Source: Candidatus Krumholzibacteriia bacterium
GTDB lineage: Bacteria; Krumholzibacteriota; Krumholzibacteriia; JAJRXK01
DNA: 39,148 nt
Direction: 5' to 3'
NCBI GenBank assembly: GCA_035268685.1
Contig: DATFKK010000142.1
Span: 1 to 39,148 of the forward strand
How positions within the stretch are numbered: the first letter of the stretch is position 1; each line of letters starts with the position of its first letter. Below the pieces are notes generated by a model. That model saw only the letters and a program-made list of their open reading frames with translations, was not told the origin of the DNA and did no database searches. Below are positions 16,429-26,119 of this stretch, in pieces. Both the position numbers and the translations under genes were made by a program.

Positions 16429-17355
16429 TCAGCCGCGCGGGATCGCCCCCGAGGCGAAGTCCAGCCAGATCAGGTGCAGGACCAGGGTCCCCATCTGGTC
16501 GAGGCTCTCGGGACTGCACTTGTCCAGGGTGTCCTGCAGGGTGTGCCAGTACGGATAGTCGAAGTCGATCAGGTTCACCGCCGGGATCCCCGCCCGCAGG
16601 AAGGGGACGTGGTCGTCGAGCACGGCCTGGCCCGCGACGGGCTCGAAGGCGGGCAGGCCCAGGCTGGCCGCCCGGCGGAAGACCAGGCGCGTGAGCTGGG
16701 GCGCCTGCCGCAACGAGTATCCCTCCATGGGGATGCGCACCCCCTTCTCGCCCACCAGATCCAACAGGATCAGGGCCGCGGGGCGATAACGCGGGAAATC
16801 CCGCACGAAACGGCGGCTGCCCACCAGGTAGTACTGGGGGTCGCCCTCCTTGCCCCAGTCCTCGGCGTCGAAGAAGAGCAGGTCGACCCCGATCGGCGGC
16901 GGGTTCTCGGCCAGGACGTCGGCCAGCGCGAGCAGCACCGCCGTCCCGCTGCCCCCGTCGTTCGCGCCGGGGATCGGCAGATGCGCCACGCTCGCACTGT
17001 CACGGTCGGCCCGCGGACGCGTGTCCCAGTGCGCGGCGACGGCGATCCGCGTGTCCAGCTCGGGCCGGAAGCTCGCCTTGATGTTGGTCAGCTGGAGTCG
17101 TTGGTCCGAATACGGATCATCCCAGACGAAACCGTGCGGAACGACCCGGTCGGCGCGATCGCGCAGGACCTCGAGCATCCAGTCCGCGCAGGCGGCGTGC
17201 CCTTCGGTTCCCGGGGCCCGCGGTCCGAACTCGAGCTGGGCCTCGAGGTATTCCCAGGCGGCGTCGCGGTCGAAGGACGGGACGGCATCGGCCGGCGCCG
17301 CCGGAGCCACGAGCAGGGCCAGGGCCAGGAGCGCGGCCCGGATCGGGGTTCGCAT
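16429..17355 (-). CDS. M28-fold glutaminyl-peptide cyclotransferase (glutaminyl cyclase), exported
   Basis: 308 residues with a signal peptide (hydrophobic 7-20, cleavage near ADA at 22-24). It should convert an N-terminal Gln of exported proteins to pyroglutamate outside the cytoplasm. The M28 metal-site motifs are present: AAHWDTRP (107-114), PGANDGGSGTA (Asp133), LLFFDAEDWG (Glu165 and Asp166), LLDLVG (Asp199) and YWHTLQD (His271). The stretch LDDHVPFLRAGIPAVNLI closely follows the corresponding region of animal-type glutaminyl cyclase (DDHIPFLRRGVPV), including the catalytic Asp, and Trp270 before His271 is also kept. A general aminopeptidase of M28 remains possible. ATG has GGGAG 8 nt upstream. 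It lies 18 bp after the sprA-like gene and is probably co-transcribed with it. Confidence 0.83.
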   Translation of the reverse strand: MRTPIRAALLALALLVAPAAPADAVPSFDRDAAWEYLEAQLEFGPRAPGTEGHAACADWMLEVLRDRADRVVPHGFVWDDPYSDQRLQLTNIKASFRPELDTRIAVAAHWDTRPRADRDSASVAHLPIPGANDGGSGTAVLLALADVLAENPPPIGVDLLFFDAEDWGKEGDPQYYLVGSRRFVRDFPRYRPAALILLDLVGEKGVRIPMEGYSLRQAPQLTRLVFRRAASLGLPAFEPVAGQAVLDDHVPFLRAGIPAVNLIDFDYPYWHTLQDTLDKCSPESLDQMGTLVLHLIWLDFASGAIPRG

Positions 17356-17373
17356 CGGGTGGTCTCCCGTCGA

Positions 17374-20300
17374 TCAGAAGTTCAGGGTGGCCTCGAAGAA
17401 CAGCCCCACCCGGGTGGTCGAGATGTCGGTCTGCGTGACCGTGTCGCGCGAGAAGTCGAACTGCAGCGACGCCCTCAGGTTCCGGCTGAACTGATAGCTG
17501 AACTGCGGCGAAATGCCGAACGAACGGCGCCCCTGTTCCTGGTCGCGCTCGATCAGCGTCTCGCCCGGGACCGACGGATTCGGGCGCTCGATCTCGCGGT
17601 AGGAACTCCGGGTCGAGAAGTTGGCATTGATCGTCATGTCGATGGTCGTGCCCGTTCCCTCCTGGCCGAAGCGCAGGAACGACAGGGCGCCCGTGGCGTC
17701 GAAGTTCTGCCGGACCGTCAGGTTGAACCGCAGGTTGTTCGAGAAGTTCTTCGCCTGCAGCGAACTCGACTCGTCGGTCCCGTAGGTGACGTTCAGGTTG
17801 GCGTCGAGCCCGTTCTCCAGACCCACGTTCCAACGCGGCGAGATTGTCCGCGAGATCCGCGGCGGCAACGGCGACGAGAGCGGGGCGTTGGGCCGGGTCT
17901 CGGTCTTCTTGTACGAGAAGTCCATGTTGCTCGACTGGAAGGGGTCGCCGATGGCGTCCCAGATCCCCCACTCGTGCACCCGCTGCACCCGGATGTTGTA
18001 GCTCGGCCACTCGACACTGCTGTTCGCGGTCGTGCCGGCCGGTCCGTCGCGTTCGCTCTCGGTGCGGCGGTAGCTCGCATCGACGTTGATGGTGCGGCTC
18101 AACTTGCTCTGCACGCTGAGGTTGACGGTTCGATTGGTCCGGCGGCTGCTGCTCTGGAAATCCTCGCGGATCAGGACCTTCTGGCCGGGCACGGTCACCG
18201 AGTCGATGGTCGAGGGCACTCCCGTGATCGCCGTGAAGTCGGGCTCGTCGCGGAATCCCAGGCGATAGGCCAGGTCCGCGCGTCCACCGATCTGGTTGTA
18301 GCTCGACGTCCGCTGTTGCTGCCATGTCGCATTGATGGGCCGGAGGTTCTCGTACAGGCTCACGAAGGGCAGCCGGATCTTCTTGAACAGGTCCAGGTAG
18401 TCCAGCCGGAGCAGCAGCGGAGGCTGATCGACCGCGGTGGTGTCGGCTGCCGCGACGGCCGTGGTGTCGGCGGCGGCAGCGGTGGACGTCGTGTCGCCGC
18501 TCGCGGTCGTCGGGCGGCCGGGTCGAACGGGCGGCGCCTGGCCGTCCCCCTGGTCCGCTGCAGGGTCGTCCGTCCGGTCCGGTGCCCGGTCCCGATTCGG
18601 GGCGACGTTGTACGGGCTCGCCGCCCGGTCGTCCCCCCCGTCCTGATCTTCGTCGTCTCCGGTGGGGACGAGACCGCCGAGCCACCCACCGACCGTCTTC
18701 ACGGGCCCTCCCACCGTACTCAGCAGGCGCTTCAGGTCGAGGTCGCCGCGCACGTTCCAATCGGCGCTGTTGCTCACGTTCCGCACCTCGCCCGCACGGC
18801 CGATCTTGCCGTCGCCTTCCGGGACGAGCAGCGGCTCGTCCTGCTCACGCGAGGTGGCGTTCAACCGGATGCTCTCGCGCCGGTTCTCGTTGTAGCGGCC
18901 GTTGAACCCGATGGTGGGACGCGCCCACTGCAACCACCGGAACTCGGGCTTGTACTGCAGACTCAGGTTCTGGCTGAAGGTCTCCTCGGCCCCGAAGTCG
19001 ATGCCGAGGAAGGTGAAGCCGCGATCGAGCAGCTGGTTGCGCCCGGAGTTGAGGACCAGACTCCCGGTGAGGCTCTGCAAGGGGGCCAGCGTCATCTGCA
19101 TCTGATTGGTGTTGCGCTTGACGATGTTCGGGGTCTGCTCGATCACCTCGTCACTCTGTAGCGACTTCTGCAGCGATCTCGTCTCGCTGAACTGCCAGTT
19201 GCTGGTCACCGTGACCTGTCGCGGCAGGACCCCGAGCTCGATCCCGGTGAACGGGATCGGCAGCGCCGGCGCCCGGCGGAGCTGCAGGTCGTAGCTGTAG
19301 CGCTGGTCCGCCGACTTCGTCCGGGTCTCGCGGGTGGGGCTGAAGGTCTCCGAACGCGTGCCGTTGATCGTGTAGTTGAAGCGATCGAGGGTGTACTGGA
19401 GGATCGGGTTGTCGCTCGGTCGGGGTTTGCGGAACTGCAGGCTGAACCGTTCGGTGGTCGACTCGGTACGGAAGCTGTCCTGTTCGGCCTCGGGCAGTTC
19501 GCGGTCGCTCAACGGCTCGAACTTGGGCAGCTCCAGGCTGTTCTGCCGTTGCACCGAGATGGGGATGTCGAGACCGAAGGTCGGGATCCAGTTGCGGACG
19601 TTGCTACTCAGTCGGGCGTTCCACCGCGTCGAGTTCACACCCGAGCCGAAGTCCCGGTTCAGGCCCCGGAACTCCGCGTCGGTGCGTTGGTAGTCGACCT
19701 GCAGATCGGCCACGCCGGGGATCTGGGCGTTGACCGAGTAGCGCTGGGCCAGACCGACCTCCCGGTTCACGCCGCGCAGGCGCAGCTCGTTGAACAGGAC
19801 CTCGCCCCGGTAGGACACGAGCGACGCGTCCGAGGGCGCACGCAGGCCGACGTAGAACCGTTTGACGCGTTGCAGATCGGGCCGGCCGCGCAGCGTCACC
19901 GTGTACGGCACACCGGTCCGGGTGTCGCGCACGACGGTCCGCTTCACGAGCGGGTTCTCACGCGTGGAGTCGACGACCGCCGGATCGAACAGAGGCACCC
20001 GCGCGTCGTCGGGCACGCCCTTCACCGAGGTCAGGTCCTCGATCGCCACGCTGACCTCCACCCAGTCGCCGTCGATCAACGCACTCCGCGGCACGTCGCG
20101 GAAGGGGAAGGAGATCTCGTAGTAGTTCACGGAATCCGTCCCCACCCAGTAGAAGGCCTCGAGGTCCTCCTGCGCAGGATCGAGCTCGAAGACCGATTCG
20201 TCGTCGGGGGCCGGGGCGTAGGGAAGCCTCCAGAAGAAGTTCATCTCGTCGTAGTTCAGGTAGTTCTCGCCGTTGCGCCCCGGGATCTCACGGAAAGCGC

Positions 20301-23300
20301 GGAACCCGAAGCCCCGATCGAGGGTGTAGGTGAGCTGCAAGGACTGCTCGAGCTCGTCCTGGTTGTTGCGCCGCACGACTTCGATCGGTGGCACGTAGGT
20401 GCCCGCGTTGTCCTTGTTGTTCAGCACGCCCAGCCGGAAGTCCTGCTGACCTCGTTCGGCCGGCTCGACGATGTCGCCGTAGGGACCGCGGACCTGATCC
20501 CCGATCCAGCGGTTGCCCAGGAAACGCATGTCGGCGAAGCGGAAGCGACGGGTGTTGGGCTCGTCGGCCTCGGCATCGGGCTCGTACCAGATGCGCAACG
20601 TGCGCACGCGCGACAGATCGGGCTGACGTCCGAAGTAGGGTGTCGTGTCGCCCTCGTCCTCCTGGCCCCGGATCAGGGTGATCGCCTCGCGCAGGTCGAG
20701 ACGGTAGCGACGCCAGGTCCGACGGTCCTCGAGTGCGTCCTCGATGAAGCCGGTCAGGCCGGGCAAGGGCTGGAACTGGTTGTCGGTGAAGTCGCGGTAG
20801 ATGTCGACGATCGCATTCGAGGGATCGTCGAGGTCGACACTCACCCGGAAGAAGCCGTCCTCCAGATTGAAACTACCGTCGCGATCGATGTCCTCGGTGT
20901 CGAGGCGCTGGTTGCCCTCGGTTCCGTTGACGAAGACGAATTCGCCGCGCTCGGCCCGTGCAGCGTCGTCGTCGCCGAGCTTGAAGTTGTCGCCCGCGGG
21001 ATCCCCGCGCTGGGACGGACGACCCTCGACCGGACGCAGCTCGGCCGACTCCTCGGAATCGAGCAGGCCGTCGAGTCCGCGATCCTCGGTCTGGCCGTCG
21101 TCGGCCACGATCCCCAGCACCCCGTCGTTGTCCTCGTCCTCCCGGTCCTCCACGCCCAGCAGGAACGAACCGTCCTGACCCCTGCCCCAGAAGAAGTCCT
21201 CGTTGATGTACCCGAAATCGAAGTGCAGGGTCCCCGAGCGCGACGACTGGAAGGCCTCGAGTGCGCTGCCGAAGCCCGGCGGATTCGTTTCGCGGCCTTC
21301 GAAGATCTGGGCGTCGCCGGCTTCGACCCAGAACTCCAGGAACTGGGCCTGCGTGAGATCGATCTCGCCGAGCGAGCGCATGATCCCGGCGTACTCGCCC
21401 TCCTGCCAGCCGCCGACCTCGTCGGGGTCGGTGGTCGTGCTGGAATCGGCGCGGACGATCATCTCCAGCGTCGGCAGCAGATCGTTCTGCTCGAGCTCGG
21501 TCAGCGTGGGGTTGATCTGACCCTGGACCAGGCTTCCTCCGGATGCCGGACGGTGCCATCCCGCGTAGGCGCGATCCTCGGGTCCGAAGGCCTGCCGCGC
21601 CATCTCGTTGCCGGGGTCCTCGCGCAGATCGGGCCCGCGCACGGGCAGGCTCGCCCACCACCAACCCTCGCGGTTCAACGAGATCTGCACCGTCTGATCG
21701 ACCTGCTCGAAGTCCTCGAGGTAGGCAATGTCACGCGTGTTCGGATTCGGAACGCTGATCGCGACCTCGGCGTTGAGGTCGAAGCTCGGGGTCCGGTCGA
21801 CGTCCTGACGACTGATCATGTCGGCGACGTCGCGCAACCACTCGGGCTCGATGCGCGTCTTGGTGTTCAGGTTGCCCACGAGGTTGCGCTTCGGCTCCTC
21901 GCCCAGGCGGACCTTGGTCTGCGCGTTCGGGCGCGTCTGGTAGAGCCAGGTCGTGCTGAGCTGGGAACGACGGCCGAAGTCGATCCCGAGGTTCAGACCG
22001 CTCAGGCTGGTGCGCCCTCCCCCGAACAGGGGGTTCTGTTCGTAGCGCACCTGGATGTTGCTCTGGGCGTTCAGCTCGGCCAGGGCGTCGCCCTTCAGGT
22101 TCACCTCGCCGCTGAAGTAGTCGATGTCGTAGTCGGTCCCGCGGGTCAACACCCGTCCGTTCAGGATGACCTCTTCGCTCCCCTCGCGGATGTTGAAGGC
22201 GTTCAACCGAAGATTGCTGCTCACACCCGACTGCCGCACCACGATGTTGAAGCGGTGCAGGTCGATGCGCTCCTGGGGCGTGTTCACGACCGTGCGATAC
22301 AGCCCCGGCACGCGCAGGTCGTCGTCGAGCCCGTCGACCCCGCCGTTCGTGAAGTCCTGCACGACCTCGTCGGGCATGTCGAAGGGCCGCGAGAAGGGGA
22401 ACTGCAGGATGCCGCGCGACAGGTTGAACAGGCCGGTGTCGTTGATGTCGACCTGTTCGTCGGGCTGGTTCTGGCCCGAGGCGTTGCGGCGGTCGAGTCC
22501 GAAGACCTGGATCCAGCGTGTGCCCGTGGTGGGATCGCGTTCCGGGAATTCCAGCGAGTTGTCGTCGCGTTCGATCTGCAGCTCGAAGGTCTGGGGATCG
22601 ATGTCCCGGCCGCGCAGGTCGTAGAAGTTGCGGAACTCGTATTCCCAGGTGAGGGCGAGGGAAGTGAAGCTCCCGTCGTCACGGACCGGATCGTCGGGGG
22701 TGCGCGGTTTCAGCAGTTTGAAGAAGTGGACGCTCGGCACGTCGGCCGTGGTCTCGTTGATCAGGTCGCCGAGATCGTTGGCGTCGCCGTCGAGATTCAG
22801 ATTGGGTAGCTGCCCGGCCGTGGGATCGTTGATCGACCGGCCCACCCGGCGCACCAGCGATCCGTTCTCGTCGACGATGTCGTAGGAGACGGCCAGGACC
22901 TCGTTGTCGGTGTAGGCGCGGGCCATCTCGATCCCGATCACCTGTTCGGTCCCGAGCTGGGTCAGGGGGAACCAGTCGCCCCGTCCGCCGAGGTCGCCCG
23001 CATCCCCTCGCACCAGACGCCGCCAACGGGTTCCCGTCTGCAGCCGTCCGGTGCGGCCGTAGGTCTCGATGACGTAGGCGGCCAGCTCCTCGTCGGTCGC
23101 CTGTGGGTCCAGGCCGGGCGGGCCGACCCCGGTGCCGGCGCCGAAGCCCTCCCACCCCAGACCGGAGTCGTCGAGCACGGCGATCCCGTGGTCGACCGTG
23201 TTCTCGTCCGAGGCTCCGCTGCGGGCCAGTGTGTAGACGTCGATCGACTCGGGATCGATCCGCCAGCGGGCGTCGGGGATCCCGAACTGCTGCAGGTCGG

Positions 23301-24567
23301 CCCCGCTGCCGTCCAGCGGGAAGTCGGGCCGGTCGGGGAAGTAGAGCGGGAAGGGGGCGGTCAGTCGGAAGAACCGGCCACGGGAGTAGTCGACGTCGCT
23401 GATGACGATCTCTTCCTCTTCGCGGCTGCCACCGGACTGGCTGAAGGTCCGGCTCTCCTGCGTCGCCTCCTCCTTGCTCGTGAGCACGGTGTAATCGACC
23501 GGCCCCACGGCCCCCGTGAGCTTCAGGCCGAACAGGCCACCGCGGCTCGCCCCCACGCCGAGCAGTCCCGAGCCCGGCAGCGTGACGTCGATGTTCCCCG
23601 CGCGGATCGTCTGGATGATGTCGTCCTCGTCGCCCTCGAAACTCAGCCGGATCTCCGTGGACTCCGAACCGACGCGCTGGCTGTCGTGACTCACGCGGAC
23701 CTTGATCTTCTCGCCCACCTGACCGTCGAGATTCACTCGCAGTGACTGCTCCAACTCCAACTGGGGAAACAAGCTCTGGCTCTGTTGGATCTCGTTCCCG
23801 ATGAAGTCGTCGCGCACGGTCGACTGCCCGCCGATCCGGATGCGTTCGGTCCCCGAGATCCGGATGCTGGTGGCCTCGCCCTTGCCGATGATCCGCTCGA
23901 TCGTGCGCGGAATGTTGAGGGGCAGCGTGAAGTTCAGCAGTTCCCCCTGGGATTCCCCGGCGGCCGCGCGGTTGCGCACCTGCTCGCTCCACTGGTCCTG
24001 TAGCGCCCGGCTGGCGGCCACACGCAGATGGGCGTCGAACCGATCCACGTCGACGTCGAGATCGGAGCGCGAGAAGTCCCGCTGCGACCGGAAGGCGACG
24101 CCGACGGCGTTGGTGTCGACCACGGCGCTGAACAGGGCCCTCTCGGGGATCTCGACCCGGGCGGCGATCTCCTGGTCGAAATCGTAGATCCACTCGGTCC
24201 GGGTCCTCTCCGCGTCGAAGGGGTCCCACTCGTTGCGTTCGGCCGAGCGCGCCAGGAACAGGGTCGCCAGCGAGGGCGTTGCACCGCCGGGCCGGACACC
24301 GAGACGCCGCCAGTGCTCCCGCAGGACGGCCTGCCGCGCCGTGAGCAGATCGGCGTCCTCGACGTTGCGGACGATCAGATCGAAGAGGAGGCGATCCTGT
24401 GGAAGCAGAGGGCGCCGCAGTGGGGCCCCGTCGGCGGGCTCGACGGTGGATGCGAGGAAGGCGAGCGCGACCGCGAGGAACGCCGCGGCGATCCCCGTCG
24501 GCAGCGTCGGGATGCCGCCCTGGCGCCCGGACCGACCGGGCGAATGTCCCCGTCTGGAGACGGCCAC
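17374..24567 (-). CDS. sprA: SprA/Sov-like giant outer-membrane protein (type IX secretion translocon homologue)
   Basis: About 2,397 residues, in the size range of Bacteroidota SprA, the outer-membrane channel of type IX secretion. The signal segment is hydrophobic 25-39 with a cleavage-like ADGA at 45-48. Then comes the family block LLNFTLPLNIPRTIERIIGK, RISGTERIRIGGQSTVRDDF and VNLDGQVGEKIKVRVSHDSQ, typical of SprA N-terminal regions. Long Asp-rich beta segments repeat through the middle, and the protein ends FFEATLNF, with the terminal Phe usual for outer-membrane barrels. Residues about 1,960-2,050 are a low-complexity Asp/Ala/Pro/Thr insert. Start: the frame is open further upstream to 24762, but GTG 24567 has GGGAGG just before it and leaves room for divergent promoters with lptF. 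Function as a translocon here is inferred from homology. Confidence 0.8.
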   Translation of the reverse strand: MAVSRRGHSPGRSGRQGGIPTLPTGIAAAFLAVALAFLASTVEPADGAPLRRPLLPQDRLLFDLIVRNVEDADLLTARQAVLREHWRRLGVRPGGATPSLATLFLARSAERNEWDPFDAERTRTEWIYDFDQEIAARVEIPERALFSAVVDTNAVGVAFRSQRDFSRSDLDVDVDRFDAHLRVAASRALQDQWSEQVRNRAAAGESQGELLNFTLPLNIPRTIERIIGKGEATSIRISGTERIRIGGQSTVRDDFIGNEIQQSQSLFPQLELEQSLRVNLDGQVGEKIKVRVSHDSQRVGSESTEIRLSFEGDEDDIIQTIRAGNIDVTLPGSGLLGVGASRGGLFGLKLTGAVGPVDYTVLTSKEEATQESRTFSQSGGSREEEEIVISDVDYSRGRFFRLTAPFPLYFPDRPDFPLDGSGADLQQFGIPDARWRIDPESIDVYTLARSGASDENTVDHGIAVLDDSGLGWEGFGAGTGVGPPGLDPQATDEELAAYVIETYGRTGRLQTGTRWRRLVRGDAGDLGGRGDWFPLTQLGTEQVIGIEMARAYTDNEVLAVSYDIVDENGSLVRRVGRSINDPTAGQLPNLNLDGDANDLGDLINETTADVPSVHFFKLLKPRTPDDPVRDDGSFTSLALTWEYEFRNFYDLRGRDIDPQTFELQIERDDNSLEFPERDPTTGTRWIQVFGLDRRNASGQNQPDEQVDINDTGLFNLSRGILQFPFSRPFDMPDEVVQDFTNGGVDGLDDDLRVPGLYRTVVNTPQERIDLHRFNIVVRQSGVSSNLRLNAFNIREGSEEVILNGRVLTRGTDYDIDYFSGEVNLKGDALAELNAQSNIQVRYEQNPLFGGGRTSLSGLNLGIDFGRRSQLSTTWLYQTRPNAQTKVRLGEEPKRNLVGNLNTKTRIEPEWLRDVADMISRQDVDRTPSFDLNAEVAISVPNPNTRDIAYLEDFEQVDQTVQISLNREGWWWASLPVRGPDLREDPGNEMARQAFGPEDRAYAGWHRPASGGSLVQGQINPTLTELEQNDLLPTLEMIVRADSSTTTDPDEVGGWQEGEYAGIMRSLGEIDLTQAQFLEFWVEAGDAQIFEGRETNPPGFGSALEAFQSSRSGTLHFDFGYINEDFFWGRGQDGSFLLGVEDREDEDNDGVLGIVADDGQTEDRGLDGLLDSEESAELRPVEGRPSQRGDPAGDNFKLGDDDAARAERGEFVFVNGTEGNQRLDTEDIDRDGSFNLEDGFFRVSVDLDDPSNAIVDIYRDFTDNQFQPLPGLTGFIEDALEDRRTWRRYRLDLREAITLIRGQEDEGDTTPYFGRQPDLSRVRTLRIWYEPDAEADEPNTRRFRFADMRFLGNRWIGDQVRGPYGDIVEPAERGQQDFRLGVLNNKDNAGTYVPPIEVVRRNNQDELEQSLQLTYTLDRGFGFRAFREIPGRNGENYLNYDEMNFFWRLPYAPAPDDESVFELDPAQEDLEAFYWVGTDSVNYYEISFPFRDVPRSALIDGDWVEVSVAIEDLTSVKGVPDDARVPLFDPAVVDSTRENPLVKRTVVRDTRTGVPYTVTLRGRPDLQRVKRFYVGLRAPSDASLVSYRGEVLFNELRLRGVNREVGLAQRYSVNAQIPGVADLQVDYQRTDAEFRGLNRDFGSGVNSTRWNARLSSNVRNWIPTFGLDIPISVQRQNSLELPKFEPLSDRELPEAEQDSFRTESTTERFSLQFRKPRPSDNPILQYTLDRFNYTINGTRSETFSPTRETRTKSADQRYSYDLQLRRAPALPIPFTGIELGVLPRQVTVTSNWQFSETRSLQKSLQSDEVIEQTPNIVKRNTNQMQMTLAPLQSLTGSLVLNSGRNQLLDRGFTFLGIDFGAEETFSQNLSLQYKPEFRWLQWARPTIGFNGRYNENRRESIRLNATSREQDEPLLVPEGDGKIGRAGEVRNVSNSADWNVRGDLDLKRLLSTVGGPVKTVGGWLGGLVPTGDDEDQDGGDDRAASPYNVAPNRDRAPDRTDDPAADQGDGQAPPVRPGRPTTASGDTTSTAAAADTTAVAAADTTAVDQPPLLLRLDYLDLFKKIRLPFVSLYENLRPINATWQQQRTSSYNQIGGRADLAYRLGFRDEPDFTAITGVPSTIDSVTVPGQKVLIREDFQSSSRRTNRTVNLSVQSKLSRTINVDASYRRTESERDGPAGTTANSSVEWPSYNIRVQRVHEWGIWDAIGDPFQSSNMDFSYKKTETRPNAPLSSPLPPRISRTISPRWNVGLENGLDANLNVTYGTDESSSLQAKNFSNNLRFNLTVRQNFDATGALSFLRFGQEGTGTTIDMTINANFSTRSSYREIERPNPSVPGETLIERDQEQGRRSFGISPQFSYQFSRNLRASLQFDFSRDTVTQTDISTTRVGLFFEATLNF

Positions 24568-24663
24568 CGACCCCTCCCGTGGTCGAACCCCACCCTTTCC
24601 GGGTGGGCCGACGACCGACCGGAGCGCGGGTGGATGGTCTCTACCTGGCGGCGGGGCGCCTGC

Positions 24664-24692
24664 TTGTGCACCGGACCGGCCGCCCCTATGCT
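24664..24692 (+). promoter_or_regulatory. Candidate promoter for lptF-lptG
   Basis: TTGTGC (24664-24669), a 17-bp spacer and TATGCT (24687-24692, four of six -10 matches), in the 184-bp divergent gap between the sprA-like gene and lptF. I see no equally good promoter for the sprA-like gene on the other strand. Confidence 0.4.
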
Positions 24693-24751
24693 GCGCGAGC
24701 CGTCGAAGGAACGAACGACGTGCCTGCCCCGCCAACTGCGCGAAACGAGCC

Positions 24752-26119
24752 ATGAAGCTCATCGATCGTCATCTGCTGGCCACGTTCGTCCCGCCGTTCC
24801 TCTTCGGGCTGTCGATCACGACCTTCCTGCTGATGATCAACGTCCTCCAGGTGTACATCAATCTGTTCCTGGAGAAGGGCATCTCGATCGTGACGGCGAG
24901 CGAGGTCCTCGTTCTCAGCCTGGGGCACACGATTGCATTGACCGTGCCCATGGCGACGCTCATCGGCGTGCTGATGGCCGTGGGGCACCTGGCGGGCGAC
25001 CACGAGGTGACCGCCCTGAAGGCCTGCGGGGTGGGTCTGTACCGTCTCGCGCGGCCGCTGCTGGTCACCGGCGTGGTCCTGACCGCGGGCATGATCGCCT
25101 ACAACCACTACGTGCTGCCCGACGGCAATCACCGGCTGCGCAACACCCTGTTCGAGATCCAGCAGATGCGGCCGACGCTCGAGATCCGGCCGAACACCTT
25201 CGCCGAGATCAGCGATCGCTACACCATCTTCGTGCGCTTCAAGGACGATCAGACCGGCGAGCTGCAGGACGTGGTGCTGTACCAGCGGGAGGGCCGCGGA
25301 GACCTCGCACCCGACGTGGTCGTCGCCGACCACGGTCGCCTGAAGACCCTGGGTCCCTCGCGCATCCGACTGGAACTCTTCGACGGCGAGATCCACCGCG
25401 TGCCCGATCCCGAGAATCCCTCCACCTACAATCGCACACGCTTCACGCGGCAGACCTTCATGCTGGTCCTCGAACGCGAAGAGACCCGTGTCCGCCGGGG
25501 CAACCGTCGCGGCGACCGCGAGATGGACCTGAACATGCTCGCCGCCGCCATCGCCGAGCAGGAGTCGCTCGCGGTGCAGAAGTCGGAGTCGGCGCAGAAA
25601 CACCTGCGCGACGTGATCGACAAGGCCTACCTGGAGCGCGATCCGGACACCGCCCCCGAGCTCGGGGCCACCCGCACCGCGCTGGACGAATACACCCAGT
25701 GGCAGAGCCTGACCTCGTCGCGACAGCGCTCGCTGTCGCTGAACGCACAGACCCGCCAGGATCATCGGACCCGGGCCGGCAAGTACGCGGTCGAGTGGCA
25801 CAAGAAGTTCTCCATACCCGTGGCTTGCGTCGTCTTCGTGGTCCTGGGCATTCCCCTGGCGGTGGTGAGCGCGCGCGGCGGGCGCGGCGTGTCGGTGGGA
25901 CTGAGCCTGCTCGGGTTCATCGTCTACTACGTCTTCCTGTCCACCGGCGAGAAGATGGCCGATCGCGGGCGGGTGGACGCCTGGATCGCCATGTGGAGTC
26001 CGAACCTCGTCCTGGGCGTCGTGGGCGTCTTCCTGCTGCACCGCGCGGTGCAGGAGAACCCCACGGTGGAACTGCGGTGGCCGTCGTGGCTGCCGTCGCT
26101 GCGGAAGCGGTCGTCATGA
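24752..26119 (+). CDS. lptF: LptF-family permease subunit of the LPS export ABC transporter
   Basis: 455 residues. With LptG and the ATPase LptB, LptF extracts lipopolysaccharide from the inner membrane and passes it to the periplasmic bridge. Visible: MKLIDRHLLATFVPPFLFGL (N-terminal amphipathic helix and first membrane segment), two more N-terminal membrane segments around LVLSLGHTIALTVPMATLIG and ARPLLVTGVVLTAG, a long periplasmic beta-jellyroll domain, and three C-terminal segments starting WHKKFSIPVACVVFVVLG. A charged insert of about 100 residues (VRRGNRRGDREMDLN to RTRAGKYAVE) makes it longer than the proteobacterial form. The ATG start was chosen by homology; its ribosome binding site is weak. 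Its stop overlaps lptG (ATGA). Confidence 0.9.
   Translation: MKLIDRHLLATFVPPFLFGLSITTFLLMINVLQVYINLFLEKGISIVTASEVLVLSLGHTIALTVPMATLIGVLMAVGHLAGDHEVTALKACGVGLYRLARPLLVTGVVLTAGMIAYNHYVLPDGNHRLRNTLFEIQQMRPTLEIRPNTFAEISDRYTIFVRFKDDQTGELQDVVLYQREGRGDLAPDVVVADHGRLKTLGPSRIRLELFDGEIHRVPDPENPSTYNRTRFTRQTFMLVLEREETRVRRGNRRGDREMDLNMLAAAIAEQESLAVQKSESAQKHLRDVIDKAYLERDPDTAPELGATRTALDEYTQWQSLTSSRQRSLSLNAQTRQDHRTRAGKYAVEWHKKFSIPVACVVFVVLGIPLAVVSARGGRGVSVGLSLLGFIVYYVFLSTGEKMADRGRVDAWIAMWSPNLVLGVVGVFLLHRAVQENPTVELRWPSWLPSLRKRSS

Noticed and set aside
24568-24762. Longer N-terminus for the sprA-like gene starting at 24762
   Set aside because: It would overlap the divergent lptF start and leave no promoter space, and it puts over 65 Arg/Gly/Pro-rich residues before the signal segment.
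24028-26115. Upstream extension of the lptG frame through lptF
   Set aside because: The extension is antisense to sprA and then a shadow of lptF; the lptG family start is at 26116.
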